DNA of 64,000 bases from NCBI GenBank assembly GCA_030604735.1, contig JAUVVG010000016.1, forward strand, positions 1 through 64,000. The letters are read 5' to 3'. Source of the stretch: Azoarcus sp. (GTDB taxonomy: Bacteria > Pseudomonadota > Gammaproteobacteria > Burkholderiales > Rhodocyclaceae). The position numbers and the translations under genes are program-made. This document shows positions 29,689 through 36,984 of the stretch, piece by piece. The notes below the pieces were generated by a model. The model was given only the letters and a program-made list of their open reading frames with translations, was not told where the DNA came from and did not search any database. The number at the start of each line of letters is the position of its first letter. Position 1 is the first letter of the stretch.

Positions 29689-30607
29689 GCTAGACGTGCG
29701 CGCAATCGCGCTAGGGCGCTGGCCTGCCATCCTGATGGCACTCGGGCTAGACGAGCGAGCCCTGAGCGGTAAGCATGGGCCGTGCCCCATGTGTGGCGGC
29801 CGGGACCGATTTCGTTTTGACGACAAGGAGGGGCGCGGGACTTATTTCTGTTCAGGTTGCGGTGCTGGAGACGGGGTGCGGCTCGCGATGGGCGTCACCG
29901 GCCTGTCGTTCCGTGAGGCGGCGCAGCGCATCGAGCAACTGGCAGGCGCGGTGCAGCCGACCACCGCGAAGGCCACCCGCAGCGATGACGGCAAGCTTGC
30001 TGCGCTGCGCCGCGTATTCCGGGAGTCGACGCCCATCCAGCACGGAGACGATGCGTATCAGTACCTGGCCGGGAGAGGTCTGTCGTTGACCGACTTGCCG
30101 CTGAGCCTTCGCACCCATCCCGGTTTGCCGTACCACGAGAACGGCGTACTCGTCGGCACGTATCCCGCGATGATCGCACCAGTGACCGATCCGGCCGGGA
30201 AAGCGGTTTCGATCCATCGGACATATCTTCACGAGAATCACAAAGCTCTGGTATCAGCCCCAAAGAAGCTGATGCAAGGGTTACCCCTATCTGGCGCTGC
30301 AATCAGGCTGACGCCTGTTTCTCGAACTCTGGGGATTGCTGAGGGAATCGAGACTGCGCTCGCAGCGTGTGAGCTGTTCGAGGTTCCGGTGTGGTCCTGC
30401 ATCAGCACCAGCGGTATCGAGTCGTTCGATCCGCCGGCTGGCGTCGATCACGTTGTCATTTTTGCCGATCATGACGAGAACTTTGCGGGGCAGGCCGCAG
30501 CGTATCGGGCAGCGCACCGAATGTCATTGACCGGCATCGAGAGCGAGGTGTGCGTACCGCCTGAGCCCGGCGACTGGCTTGATGTGCTCGCCAGGGGGCG
30601 GTCATGA
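29681..30607 (+). CDS. Zinc-finger/Toprim primase
   Basis: A 308-residue DNA primase-like protein. A zinc finger with Cys35, Cys38, Cys57 and Cys60 (CPMC and CSGC) comes first, a middle domain follows, and then a Toprim domain with EGIET (221-225) and DHD (263-265) as metal-binding residues. The architecture resembles P4/T7-type short primases without a fused helicase; the separate helicase is the upstream gene. ATG 29681 has GGAGGA 8 bases upstream and lies 8 bp inside the helicase gene, so the longer frame to 29612 is rejected. Confidence 0.88.
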   Translation: MDRLDVRAIALGRWPAILMALGLDERALSGKHGPCPMCGGRDRFRFDDKEGRGTYFCSGCGAGDGVRLAMGVTGLSFREAAQRIEQLAGAVQPTTAKATRSDDGKLAALRRVFRESTPIQHGDDAYQYLAGRGLSLTDLPLSLRTHPGLPYHENGVLVGTYPAMIAPVTDPAGKAVSIHRTYLHENHKALVSAPKKLMQGLPLSGAAIRLTPVSRTLGIAEGIETALAACELFEVPVWSCISTSGIESFDPPAGVDHVVIFADHDENFAGQAAAYRAAHRMSLTGIESEVCVPPEPGDWLDVLARGRS

Positions 30608-31095
30608 ACTTGGCCGACCAGATCGCCGGATTGATCCGTGAGCCCGCCCGACGCACTTCGGAGGCCCCAGCGTGCCAACGGCAACGTCCGGACGCCTTGG
30701 CGCTTTTTCTCGCATGCCTGAGGGCCGTTCACGCCGGGGAGGTGCTACCGATCCACGTTGCAGTCTGGCTGACGACCGGCATGCAGGCTCTGCTTGCGGG
30801 CGAAGAAACCTCACTCGACCGCGCGCTCGGCATCCAGCCCGGCCGAGGTGAATCGAACATTGCCGACCAGCACAAGCGCATGCGAAGGGACGACCGCCTT
30901 CGTGACGCCTGGCGCGCACTGCCCGGTGACCTCAGCGACTGGCAACGAACGCTCGTGCTACTCGAACGCATCCAGCGCTTCGAGTCCGGGCACCCGCCAG
31001 CGGATGCAGCCGACCGGTTCATTGCCGAAGCCGCGCGGACCGGGGCGCGCCTGCCGACTACCGCACAAGGCCTTGACCGGGCGATCGGGCGCTAA
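30604..31095 (+). CDS. Unknown 163-residue protein of the replication operon
   Basis: The protein is not recognised. It is soluble-looking, Arg- and Ala-rich and probably helical, with a central segment (SLDRALGIQPGRGESNIADQ) and no obvious catalytic motif. It overlaps the primase gene by 4 bp (ATGA), so it is coupled to the replication module. After it comes a 133-bp gap with no gene, which ends in the GGAGGA ribosome site of the next gene and may hold a promoter. Confidence 0.65.
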   Translation: MNLADQIAGLIREPARRTSEAPACQRQRPDALALFLACLRAVHAGEVLPIHVAVWLTTGMQALLAGEETSLDRALGIQPGRGESNIADQHKRMRRDDRLRDAWRALPGDLSDWQRTLVLLERIQRFESGHPPADAADRFIAEAARTGARLPTTAQGLDRAIGR

Positions 31096-31228
31096 CTCAA
31101 ACGACGGATTTCGATTAGTGGTCTTCTCTGGAAAATGCACTTGGGAGAACCTTGGTTCGGGTCCTCACGCGGTGGCGCCGCCGGCCGTACTCCTGGGAAA
31201 CGGCGGCAACTAATTTTGGAGGACTGAC

Positions 31229-31666
31229 ATGACATCTGCAATTCGCGAAGCCTGGGGCATCCATCGCATCAGCGAACCCACCCCCCGTCCGCCGACGCTC
31301 AAGACCAAGGTCGCTTTCAACGAGGCGAAGCTGACCAGACTGATCGAGAAGGCGCGCATGCTGCGCCTGTCGCTGGTCGATCTTCGCGAGCGCCGTGAAG
31401 AACTGCGGATGGCGCTGAGCAAGCTGGAACGTTGGCGCGCCGAACTGGACGAGGCGCACTGTTCACTTCCGGCGACGATGGACGCGGACATCAACAATCG
31501 CCGCGCGGCACTTCAGGCGCTGGAGGATCAGATCGCCGCCACACAGGCCGAATTCGAGCCCGCACAAGCCCTTGCCGGCCGCCTGACCGAGTTCGCGAAA
31601 GAGCAGTTGGGCTGGTCCCCGGACCGCCCGCAGATCGTTTCCCCGTTCGAGGAGCGCACACTATGA
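31229..31666 (+). CDS. Unknown coiled-coil protein
   Basis: A 145-residue protein with a predicted long helix or coiled coil from about residue 30 to 110 (KLTRLIEKARMLRLSLVDLRERREEL, then an AALQALEDQIAATQAEFEPA segment). The start has GGAGGA 6 bases upstream. It is the first of three tightly overlapping unknown genes directly before the cos-like site. The position next to packaging functions could suggest a structural or scaffolding-type role, but nothing in the sequence proves it. Confidence 0.65.
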   Translation: MTSAIREAWGIHRISEPTPRPPTLKTKVAFNEAKLTRLIEKARMLRLSLVDLRERREELRMALSKLERWRAELDEAHCSLPATMDADINNRRAALQALEDQIAATQAEFEPAQALAGRLTEFAKEQLGWSPDRPQIVSPFEERTL

Positions 31667-31929
31667 CCAGCCATAACCAAGACCGCGATGCAGCCATCCG
31701 CACGTCCGCCCGCAAGATGGGCATCCCTGACAGCGACCCGATCATCAACAAGCTGATCCAGTCCGGCAAAACGCTGGACGCATGCAAGGTAGAACTCGCC
31801 AATCATGCGCTCGGAAAGACCGCACCGCAGACCCCCATCCCCCTCAACCACAAGCCCGGACCGACCCGCGACCCCCACAACTGGGGCCGGGTCTTCGCCC
31901 GTGTCCGCGAGGAGGCCCGCAATGCCTAA
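31663..31929 (+). CDS. Unknown 88-residue protein
   Basis: The start overlaps the upstream stop by 4 bp (ATGA), and the stop lies inside the next gene. The N-terminal half (RDAAIRTSARKMGIPDSDPIINKLIQSGKTLDACK) looks helical, and the C-terminal half is Pro-rich and basic (HKPGPTRDPHNWGRVFARV). The frame is open much further upstream, but ATG 31663 is supported by coupling. No family is recognised. Confidence 0.6.
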   Translation: MTSHNQDRDAAIRTSARKMGIPDSDPIINKLIQSGKTLDACKVELANHALGKTAPQTPIPLNHKPGPTRDPHNWGRVFARVREEARNA

Positions 31930-32491
31930 AGCTTCCCTACTCGATCGGATCACCGCCGCCTTCAGCGGGGCGACCGATGAACTGGCAGACATCCGCCGCC
32001 AGATCGAGGTACTTCGTGAGCAACGCGGGCGCGTAGTAGGAGCCCCCCTGTCGGCAGAGGAGACACGCCAGCGCATCCACGGGTTACTTGATGCCGAGCG
32101 CCAAGACTTCGATCGCAGGCTAGCCTATGGGCTGTCTGCCGCCGCACGGCCGGGAGCAAGGATCGCGGACGTCGACCTCTTTTCAATCCGCTGCCGAGGC
32201 GAGCGAGACCCGGACGCCGGTTCTGTGGTGCAACGTGCCGACCTGGCCGGGTTGTTCGCCTGGTTGATGGGCGACGAACTGAAGTCGCGACTTGATCCGG
32301 TTATCGACAGGCTCGCCGACGGAGGTATCACTGAAGCCGAAAGAGCGGATCGGCTGAAAGAGATCGACAACAAGGCCCGCATGCTGGAGGTACGCGAGGA
32401 ACAAGTGATCAGCGAAGCCGAGTCCGCCGGCATGACGATTGCACGGCGGGAAGATGCTGATCCGCGCGTGGTGCTTGAGGTCGAAGGCTGA
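31922..32491 (+). CDS. Unknown 189-residue protein upstream of the cos-like site
   Basis: A mostly helical charged protein with a coiled coil near the start (DELADIRRQIEVLREQRG) and a further helical part rich in Arg and Glu (ITEAERADRLKEIDNKARMLEVREEQ). It overlaps the preceding gene by 8 bp. No signal peptide, membrane segment or catalytic motif is seen. It is the last gene before the 120-bp gap that holds the cos-like site. Confidence 0.6.
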   Translation: MPKASLLDRITAAFSGATDELADIRRQIEVLREQRGRVVGAPLSAEETRQRIHGLLDAERQDFDRRLAYGLSAAARPGARIADVDLFSIRCRGERDPDAGSVVQRADLAGLFAWLMGDELKSRLDPVIDRLADGGITEAERADRLKEIDNKARMLEVREEQVISEAESAGMTIARREDADPRVVLEVEG

Positions 32492-32533
32492 GCCGATCGA
32501 GCGCGCGGGGTCCCTGGGCCGCCGGGCAGCCCC

Positions 32534-32560
32534 ACGGGGACGCAGACTCGCGGTTTTTCA
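32534..32560 (+). other. Candidate cos packaging site, lambda-like
   Basis: ACG, a 12-base block GGGACGCAGACT (32537-32548), then CGCGG and a TTTTTC run follow the same layout as lambda cosN, where ACG precedes the 12-base cohesive end GGGCGGCGACCT and CGCGGGTTTTC follows. Seven of the 12 end bases and all of CGCGG agree. As in lambda, it lies directly upstream of the small terminase gene. The flanking sequence to the left is GC-rich and partly palindromic. Cutting has not been shown. Confidence 0.6.
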
Positions 32561-32611
32561 GAGTTTTTTCGATTTGCATAGGTTGCTGTTCCACCCTGAA
32601 ACCATCGGCAT

Positions 32612-33139
32612 ATGAGCGAAGTCGTTCCCCTGGCGAGTACATCCCCGCAGCGCCGGGCCAATAAGGCCGGGCTGGCGGAATTCTTCGGCGTATCGCCGAA
32701 CGCGATCGACGGCTGGATTCGTCGCGGCTGCCCGGTGGTTGAACGTGGCGGCATGCACAAGCCCTGGGTGTTCGACGTGCTGGAGGTTGCGCAGTGGCGG
32801 TTCGCCGGGCCCGTCAGCGAGGAGGCGGACTTCGATCCTGATCGCCTGCCACCAGCGGACCGTGACAAGTGGTTTGCGTCAGAACTCAAGCGTCGAACGC
32901 TCCAGGTAGAAGACGGCCAACTGCTTCGAGCCGACGAAGTGCGGGCGACCTGGGCAGAGGTGTTGAAGACCATCGTGCTGTCGCTGGACACCCTGGCCGA
33001 TGTTGTGGAACGAGACGCCAGCCTGAGCCCCGAGCAAGCGCAAGTCGTGCAGCGCGTAGTGGATCGCCAGCGCGACATGCTGCACCGTAGTTTGACGACA
33101 CAGACAAAGGAATCCTGCGATGAAACGACGCACCCCTGA
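32612..33139 (+). CDS. Small terminase subunit, Nu1/DUF1441-like
   Basis: A 175-residue DNA-packaging protein. The N-terminus has a MerR-like winged HTH (NKAGLAEFFGVSPNAIDGWIRRGCPVVERGGMHKPWVFDVLEVAQW), as in lambda Nu1, and the rest is a helical oligomerisation region (KWFASELKRRTLQVEDGQLLRADEVRATWAEVLKTIV) typical of the DUF1441 family. In phages this subunit recognises cos and recruits the large terminase. No large subunit is encoded here, so it would have to work with a helper phage's enzyme, as in PICI satellites. It overlaps the next gene by 20 bp. Confidence 0.82.
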   Translation: MSEVVPLASTSPQRRANKAGLAEFFGVSPNAIDGWIRRGCPVVERGGMHKPWVFDVLEVAQWRFAGPVSEEADFDPDRLPPADRDKWFASELKRRTLQVEDGQLLRADEVRATWAEVLKTIVLSLDTLADVVERDASLSPEQAQVVQRVVDRQRDMLHRSLTTQTKESCDETTHP

Positions 33140-33380
33140 CGCACCCGCGATGAGCCACGATGAACGGGGCAAGACCACATTCCGCGAACGCGCGCGCCGG
33201 CTGTGCCGAGAGAGAGGCCTTCGGGTCACCCCTTACGGGCAAGGCTTCGAGGTTCGAGGGCCTGGCATAGATTTGTTGGTTGCCGACCTGTCCGTCGTGA
33301 CACCAGCGGACCTAGTGCCGGCTCACAATGGCTGGCGGCCGCTACGGACCAGGGGCGTGTTTCTCGACAACGGAGATTGA
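33120..33380 (+). CDS. Unknown 86-residue basic protein
   Basis: A small protein with a basic N-terminal half ([32 protein letters not shown]). AAAGGA lies 8 bases before ATG 33120, inside the terminase gene, so the 20-bp overlap is real. It is followed 3 bp later by the collagen-repeat gene. No family is recognised. Confidence 0.6.
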   Translation: MKRRTPDAPAMSHDERGKTTFRERARRLCRERGLRVTPYGQGFEVRGPGIDLLVADLSVVTPADLVPAHNGWRPLRTRGVFLDNGD

Positions 33381-33383
33381 AGA

Positions 33384-34181
33384 ATGGACCGCCTGAACAT
33401 TCCTGGCCAACTGGCCATTCTGAGCGAGGATGTAGCGCAGCTTCGCAAGCGCGCATCTGAAGAGAAAGTTGCGCAAGCACTCCTCGACGCTGCCTTGGCT
33501 GCTGTCTCTGATGGCGTAATTCGCACCGAGCGCAGAATTGATGTCCTGGCACGCGAGCCGGGACCGCAAGGCGTGCAAGGCGAACGCGGACCAGATGGTG
33601 ATGCGGGGCCAGTCGGACCGCAAGGTGAGGCTGGGCCGCAAGGCGAGCCGGGCGAACCTGGGCAGATCGGACCGATGCCCAAACACCAATGGGACGGGCC
33701 GCGCCTGCGCTTCGAGATCGCGCCGGGGAAGTGGGGGCAGTGGGCCAACTTGCGCGGGCCGGCGGGCATCTCCGGTGCCGTCTTGCGTGGCAATGGCACC
33801 GGTCTGGACGTTGCGGCGATCCCGGAAGTCACACCGGCGATGATGACCGATCAGATCACAGTGGTACGGGATGGCGCACTCGCACAGATCAGCGTTTCAG
33901 ACCTGATGGTGCTGATGCTGGCCAACGGAATTTCTGAGGGCGAAGCCCTGACGGTGAAGATCGACTTTGAAGGCCAGATGATCTATCGGGGCGAAGCGGT
34001 ACCGGGCGCAGATGAGGCCGCGCCGATCTGGCGCATTCGCCGAATCGACATGACCGCCGACGACGGCGATGTGACCATAAGTTGGGCCGGCGGCACCGCC
34101 GAATTCATCCATGCTTGGACAGACCGCTTCATGCTCGATTACCAGGGCAGTTCGTTAAATGGCGTCGATGACGACGCCTGA
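33384..34181 (+). CDS. Collagen-repeat, fibre-like protein
   Basis: A 265-residue protein. Residues 1-58 are helical, possibly a trimerising coil. Residues 60-95 are 12 Gly-X-Y triplets starting [13 protein letters not shown], that is, a short collagen triple helix. The segment [28 protein letters not shown] that follows is typical of phage tail-fibre and collagen-like structural proteins. The C-terminal part is beta-rich. Such proteins usually form trimeric fibres on virions. On an element without other structural genes it would have to decorate or modify a helper's particle. Confidence 0.75.
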   Translation: MDRLNIPGQLAILSEDVAQLRKRASEEKVAQALLDAALAAVSDGVIRTERRIDVLAREPGPQGVQGERGPDGDAGPVGPQGEAGPQGEPGEPGQIGPMPKHQWDGPRLRFEIAPGKWGQWANLRGPAGISGAVLRGNGTGLDVAAIPEVTPAMMTDQITVVRDGALAQISVSDLMVLMLANGISEGEALTVKIDFEGQMIYRGEAVPGADEAAPIWRIRRIDMTADDGDVTISWAGGTAEFIHAWTDRFMLDYQGSSLNGVDDDA

Positions 34182-34461
34182 ACCGCCTGACCGCACCTCA
34201 GAGCCGGTAATCGCTGAGGCAGACCTACAGCCGGCCCTCGACATGTGGTCTGCCGCGCTCGCGCTCTTCGTGCAGGATGGCAAGGCGTACGTGACACGCC
34301 ATAGTGCCGATCCCGGCTGTGAGCGCGAAACCGCCTATCACGACCTGATCCGCTGCGGACCCCGCACGCGCTGGCTTGCTCGCTTCTGCCTGCTTGACCC
34401 TGCCGAGATCACCCGACAGTTTCGAAGGTGGCTGGACGAGCATCGGGCGCGTGGCGGGTGA
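34168..34461 (+). CDS. Unknown 97-residue protein
   Basis: A short protein with DLQPALDMWSAALALFVQDG in the middle and a basic C-terminus (REFRRWLDEHRARGG-like: FRRWLDEHRARGG). It begins 14 bp inside the collagen-repeat gene; ATG 34159 is an alternative start. The ribosome site is weak. No family is recognised. It ends just before the RNA-regulated region. Confidence 0.55.
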   Translation: MTTPEPPDRTSEPVIAEADLQPALDMWSAALALFVQDGKAYVTRHSADPGCERETAYHDLIRCGPRTRWLARFCLLDPAEITRQFRRWLDEHRARGG

Positions 34462-34477
34462 CTGACTCAAATTCCGC

Positions 34478-34507
34478 TTGACCGATCGCGGCCGGCGGGC
34501 GCATGAT
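34478..34507 (+). promoter_or_regulatory. Candidate promoter of the satellite immunity leader
   Basis: TTGACC (34478-34483) and CATGAT (34502-34507) are 18 bp apart. The -35 box is good (5/6) and the -10 box moderate (4/6). Transcription would begin near 34514, about 18 bp before the first repeat of the RNA locus. Confidence 0.45.
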
Positions 34508-34531
34508 GGACTCGTCGGCAAACAACCGGCA

Positions 34532-34738
34532 CGGGATTGGCGTCCCGAATAGCGTTGGCGGATGTGTCCGCCGCCCTGGCGGATTTTTTACGTCCACCGC
34601 ATGTGCTGCTCCGTCTATGGCGGGCCGTGTGGGAGAGCCGCAAGGCTCGCCGGTGCCAACGTTCCGGTACGCCAATCCCGCATGCGCCCGCCTCCCCCGA
34701 TTGGCGTCGGGAAGCGGGATTCAAACCGCTAACGTTGG
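34532..34738 (+). ncRNA. P4-like RNA immunity / attenuator region (seqA, seqB, seqC-type repeats)
   Basis: Three related repeats share ATTGGCGT and CGTTGG: copy A at 34532-34561, copy B inverted at 34651-34680, and copy C direct at 34700-34738. B starts and ends complementary to A over 12 bases (CGGGATTGGCGT) plus a further CCG and CGTTGGC. In phage P4 the immunity RNA (seqB) pairs with direct seqA and seqC in the leader and causes premature termination. Here a terminator follows A, and an alternative antiterminator hairpin uses the end of A. A small protein gene with a good ribosome site begins at 34749. Function is inferred from this architecture. Confidence 0.6.
34567..34589 (+). terminator. 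Leader terminator with competing antiterminator
   Basis: TCCGCC (34567-34572), a 5-base loop and GGCGGA (34578-34583) are followed by six T residues, a complete intrinsic terminator. The same TCCGCC can instead pair with GGCGGA at 34557-34562, which is the end of repeat A, across a 4-base loop. The two hairpins exclude each other. Binding of an antisense RNA to repeat A would free the terminator. Confidence 0.75.
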
Positions 34739-34748
34739 AGTACGCACC

Positions 34749-34880
34749 ATGCGACACACCGCACCGGGCACGCCTGCCCACACCCCCGCATTATTCCGCC
34801 GTCTTACCGCCTACCGGGCCTTGCGCCTGATCGTCGGGCCGGCACTCGCCTATCGTTTTGCCTTCGGCGGGAGGGCGTGA
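34749..34880 (+). CDS. Small 43-residue basic protein after the RNA region
   Basis: MRHTAPGTPAHTPALFRRLTA followed by YRALRLIVGPALAYRFAFGGRA. GGAG lies 8 bases upstream of ATG 34749, and the stop overlaps the next gene region, so it is probably translated. The frame stays open back to 34503, where the longer product (GGFFTSTACAAPSMAGRVG) resembles the Ash/Icd-like proteins annotated near P4-type immunity regions. I suspect that longer frame is only open by chance over the RNA signals. Confidence 0.5.
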   Translation: MRHTAPGTPAHTPALFRRLTAYRALRLIVGPALAYRFAFGGRA

Positions 34881-34882
34881 CC

Positions 34883-35221
34883 ATGATCGCCGCACATACC
34901 CCCGCAGCACCGCGCACACACTTCACCGCTGGGCCGTGGTACGAGCACAGCCATCGGCAGATCGGGCCGGATACCGGCATCGTCTGCGAGGTCTGGTCGG
35001 CGATCGGCGCGACCGACGATGACGCAATCAACCAGGCTGACGCGAACTGTCGTCTGATCGCCGCTGCGCCCGAGCTGCACCGCGCCTGCATCGCGGCCGA
35101 GGCGCTGCTGACACGGCAGAAGTTCATCGCCAACCAGCACACCCCCGAGGGGGTCGTTCTGCTTGCTCTGCGGGCCGCACTGGCGACTGTGGAAGGAGGT
35201 GCATCATGGACAAGCCAATGA
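34883..35221 (+). CDS. Phage-type small protein of unknown function
   Basis: A 112-residue protein. The segment DDAINQADANCRLIAAAPELHRACIAAEALL matches the 'ANARLIAAAPELLAALE' pattern often seen in small phage early proteins (Ea22/DUF-type). No catalytic motif is seen. The frame opens at GTG 34877, but ATG 34883 has GGGAGG about 8 bases upstream. It overlaps the next gene by 16 bp. Confidence 0.65.
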   Translation: MIAAHTPAAPRTHFTAGPWYEHSHRQIGPDTGIVCEVWSAIGATDDDAINQADANCRLIAAAPELHRACIAAEALLTRQKFIANQHTPEGVVLLALRAALATVEGGASWTSQ

Positions 35222-35640
35222 GCAAGACGGCCCTGACCAATCAGCGAAAAGGAGTTAACCAAATGGCTGCCGCCGAAGATACCACCACCCCCGCCGATCG
35301 CCCCATACACACCACGTCAGGAGCACTGAGGGAGTTGTTCGAGAAGGCCTACGGCAGAATGGATGCCGAAGAGCTGTCCAGCGTTGGATCAGTGCTGGCC
35401 GCAAACGCAATTGACATGTCCAAGCGCATGAGCGAGGTCACGGAAACGCTCGCCTGCCTAGTCGCCAATGACGGGATCAGCAAAGACAGTCACGGCGGTT
35501 TCCAGAACTCAGATCAAGTCTTCGGCCTGCTGTGCATGATTTCTCAGCAGTTCGATGTCATCGCAGGTTTGATGGATGTCGCAGATGAATCGAGGTGGAT
35601 TGCTCAGGCGAAGGCCGGAAAAACGCAACTCACGGCCTGA
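35206..35640 (+). CDS. Unknown 144-residue protein
   Basis: The start at 35206 has the perfect ribosome site AAGGAGGTG 7 bases upstream. A second good site, AAAAGGAG, precedes an internal ATG at 35263 (MAAAEDTTTPAD), so a shorter form may also be made. The C-terminal half (ALRELFEKAYGRMDAEELSSVGSVLAANAIDMSKRM) looks helical and acidic. No family is recognised. Confidence 0.6.
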   Translation: MDKPMSKTALTNQRKGVNQMAAAEDTTTPADRPIHTTSGALRELFEKAYGRMDAEELSSVGSVLAANAIDMSKRMSEVTETLACLVANDGISKDSHGGFQNSDQVFGLLCMISQQFDVIAGLMDVADESRWIAQAKAGKTQLTA

Positions 35641-35723
35641 CGGATTCAGGCAAGCGGGCCGGCATGATGTTGGAGCATCAAGCCAGCCCTGACCACAATC
35701 GACCTACATAGGAGGTCTGCATC

Positions 35724-36077
35724 ATGGCTACATCAAAAGGTAACACCCGCGATGCATTCGACGCCCACGGCAACAAGTTGGAGCAACTGAAGGCGAGCAT
35801 TCGCGTCTTTAGGCACGCTTTCCCGGCTCTCAATCGCAGCGATGCAGAGGCACATCTTCTAGGCATGGAGGACGCCGCCGAATGTCTCGAAAATAGTTTC
35901 ATCGACCTCGAGAAGGCGCAGAAGTCCGACCCCGCGCCTGACGCGAATATTGGAGAGCCAATCACCGTTAGCGAAGGCCTGCCGGATTCCTGGCGAAAGG
36001 ATGTGATCTTGCGGGCAGTGTGTGAAATCGACGCTTTATCGCGAGCCGCGTTGAACAATGACGACGATGACGAATGA
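35724..36077 (+). CDS. Unknown acidic 117-residue protein
   Basis: A helical, acidic protein ending in NNDDDDE. AGGAGG lies 9 bases before the ATG. The 45 bp upstream resemble the leader of the next gene (36293), so the two may descend from a duplicated expression cassette, although the proteins themselves are not alike. No family is recognised. Confidence 0.6.
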   Translation: MATSKGNTRDAFDAHGNKLEQLKASIRVFRHAFPALNRSDAEAHLLGMEDAAECLENSFIDLEKAQKSDPAPDANIGEPITVSEGLPDSWRKDVILRAVCEIDALSRAALNNDDDDE

Positions 36078-36292
36078 TCGCGTGATCGGGCGACGAAAGG
36101 CATTCTGACGCGAATCAAGACGCTGAGCCATATCGCAATATGGTCGGCTGACGATGGCCTTCAGACCGAGGACGAACTTAACAATATGCTCGCGGGCGAG
36201 TGATCTGAAGCCAGCATGAGTAACGCCGCGTCTAGATCGGCCAATCGAAAAGCCGGCCGCCCTAACCACCATGACCTATCCAGGAGGCCAAA

Positions 36293-36565
36293 ATGGCTAC
36301 CGCTCAGAATACCACGCCGAACATTACCTTCGACATATCGGACGCACCGATCAGAGTCCCGACGGGCTGCAGGATGGTACGGGTCACGCGATCCGTGCAA
36401 ACCGCCAAGCGGATTCTCGAGCCGGGCATGTTCGTCATCGTTGAACCCGGCAAGACCCCCACCCCGGTCTCGACAGTGCTCTGCGGGAGCAGACTGGAGC
36501 CGTGGTCCGGCCAGCCTCACGAAGGCGTTGCCATCTTTTTTGCCGATGGCGAGATCCTGAACTGA
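36293..36565 (+). CDS. Unknown 90-residue beta-rich protein
   Basis: A small protein with alternating hydrophobic residues (PIRVPTGCRMVRVTRSVQTAKRILEPGMFVIVEP) that suggests a beta-barrel; it faintly recalls the C-terminal domain of S24/LexA-like phage regulators, but no catalytic Ser-Lys pair is visible. CAGGAGG lies 6 bases before the ATG, in a leader similar to that of 35724. It is the last gene of the element. The remaining 420 bp to the tRNA hold two terminators and arm repeats but no gene. Confidence 0.55.
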   Translation: MATAQNTTPNITFDISDAPIRVPTGCRMVRVTRSVQTAKRILEPGMFVIVEPGKTPTPVSTVLCGSRLEPWSGQPHEGVAIFFADGEILN

Positions 36566-36731
36566 TAGCGATCGCCACCGCTGACGAGGGTGCATCGCAA
36601 GCCATGGCGTACCGTGATGAGCTGAAGTGCTGGCCGGTGACGCAGTTGCCGGTGTGACTCGACATCGACGCCCTTAAGGCGGAGCGCATTACGCCCGATC
36701 TGGTGCAGGCGGACGCCACCACGAACCAGAG

Positions 36732-36754
36732 CCCGCCCGAGTGGCGGGTTTTTT
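36732..36754 (+). terminator. Terminator of the satellite's plus-strand genes
   Basis: CCCGCC (36732-36737), a 5-base loop and GGCGGG (36743-36748) are followed by six T residues. It lies about 165 bp after the last element gene and would stop its transcription before the tRNA genes. Confidence 0.8.
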
Positions 36755-36891
36755 GTGCCCGGTCAGAGGAAGGAGACACCCGCGACATCGCCGCAGCCAA
36801 GGTTGGGTTCGGGCAAGACCTTGGAGGCCGCGTGCGTGGTGTGCTTCAGCAGTATACATATAGCAAGCGGATGTAATTCGCTCGGTAGGAG

Positions 36892-36922
36892 CGAAAAAAA
36901 GCCTGCGACTAGGCAGGCTTTT
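36892..36922 (-). terminator. Element-borne terminator facing the tRNA operon
   Basis: On the minus strand AAAAGCCTGC and GCAGGCTTTT enclose a 6-base loop and are followed by seven T residues (plus-strand A run). It lies 65 bp downstream of tRNA-His. Its shape and A-run closely resemble the host terminator at 24690-24719, which integration moved 12 kb away. It is slightly bidirectional, with TTTT on the plus side. Confidence 0.75.
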
Positions 36923-36940
36923 GGTGACTATGTGGTGACT
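36922..36940 (+). repeat. Integrase arm-type repeats at the right end
   Basis: TGGTGACT occurs at 36922-36929 and 36933-36940, 11 bp apart and in the same orientation as the copies beside int at the left end. In the excised circle they would flank the 50-bp core on the other side, as expected of attP arms. Confidence 0.6.
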
Positions 36941-36984
36941 GTTGTTTTTCTTGATTCTCTAAACTTTCGCTAAGTGCTTGATTA

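Noticed and set aside
34503-34880. An Ash/Icd-like protein of 125 residues
   Set aside because: The frame runs through the repeats and terminator of the RNA locus and has no ribosome site at its start; only the 43-codon end with its own GGAG is kept as a gene.
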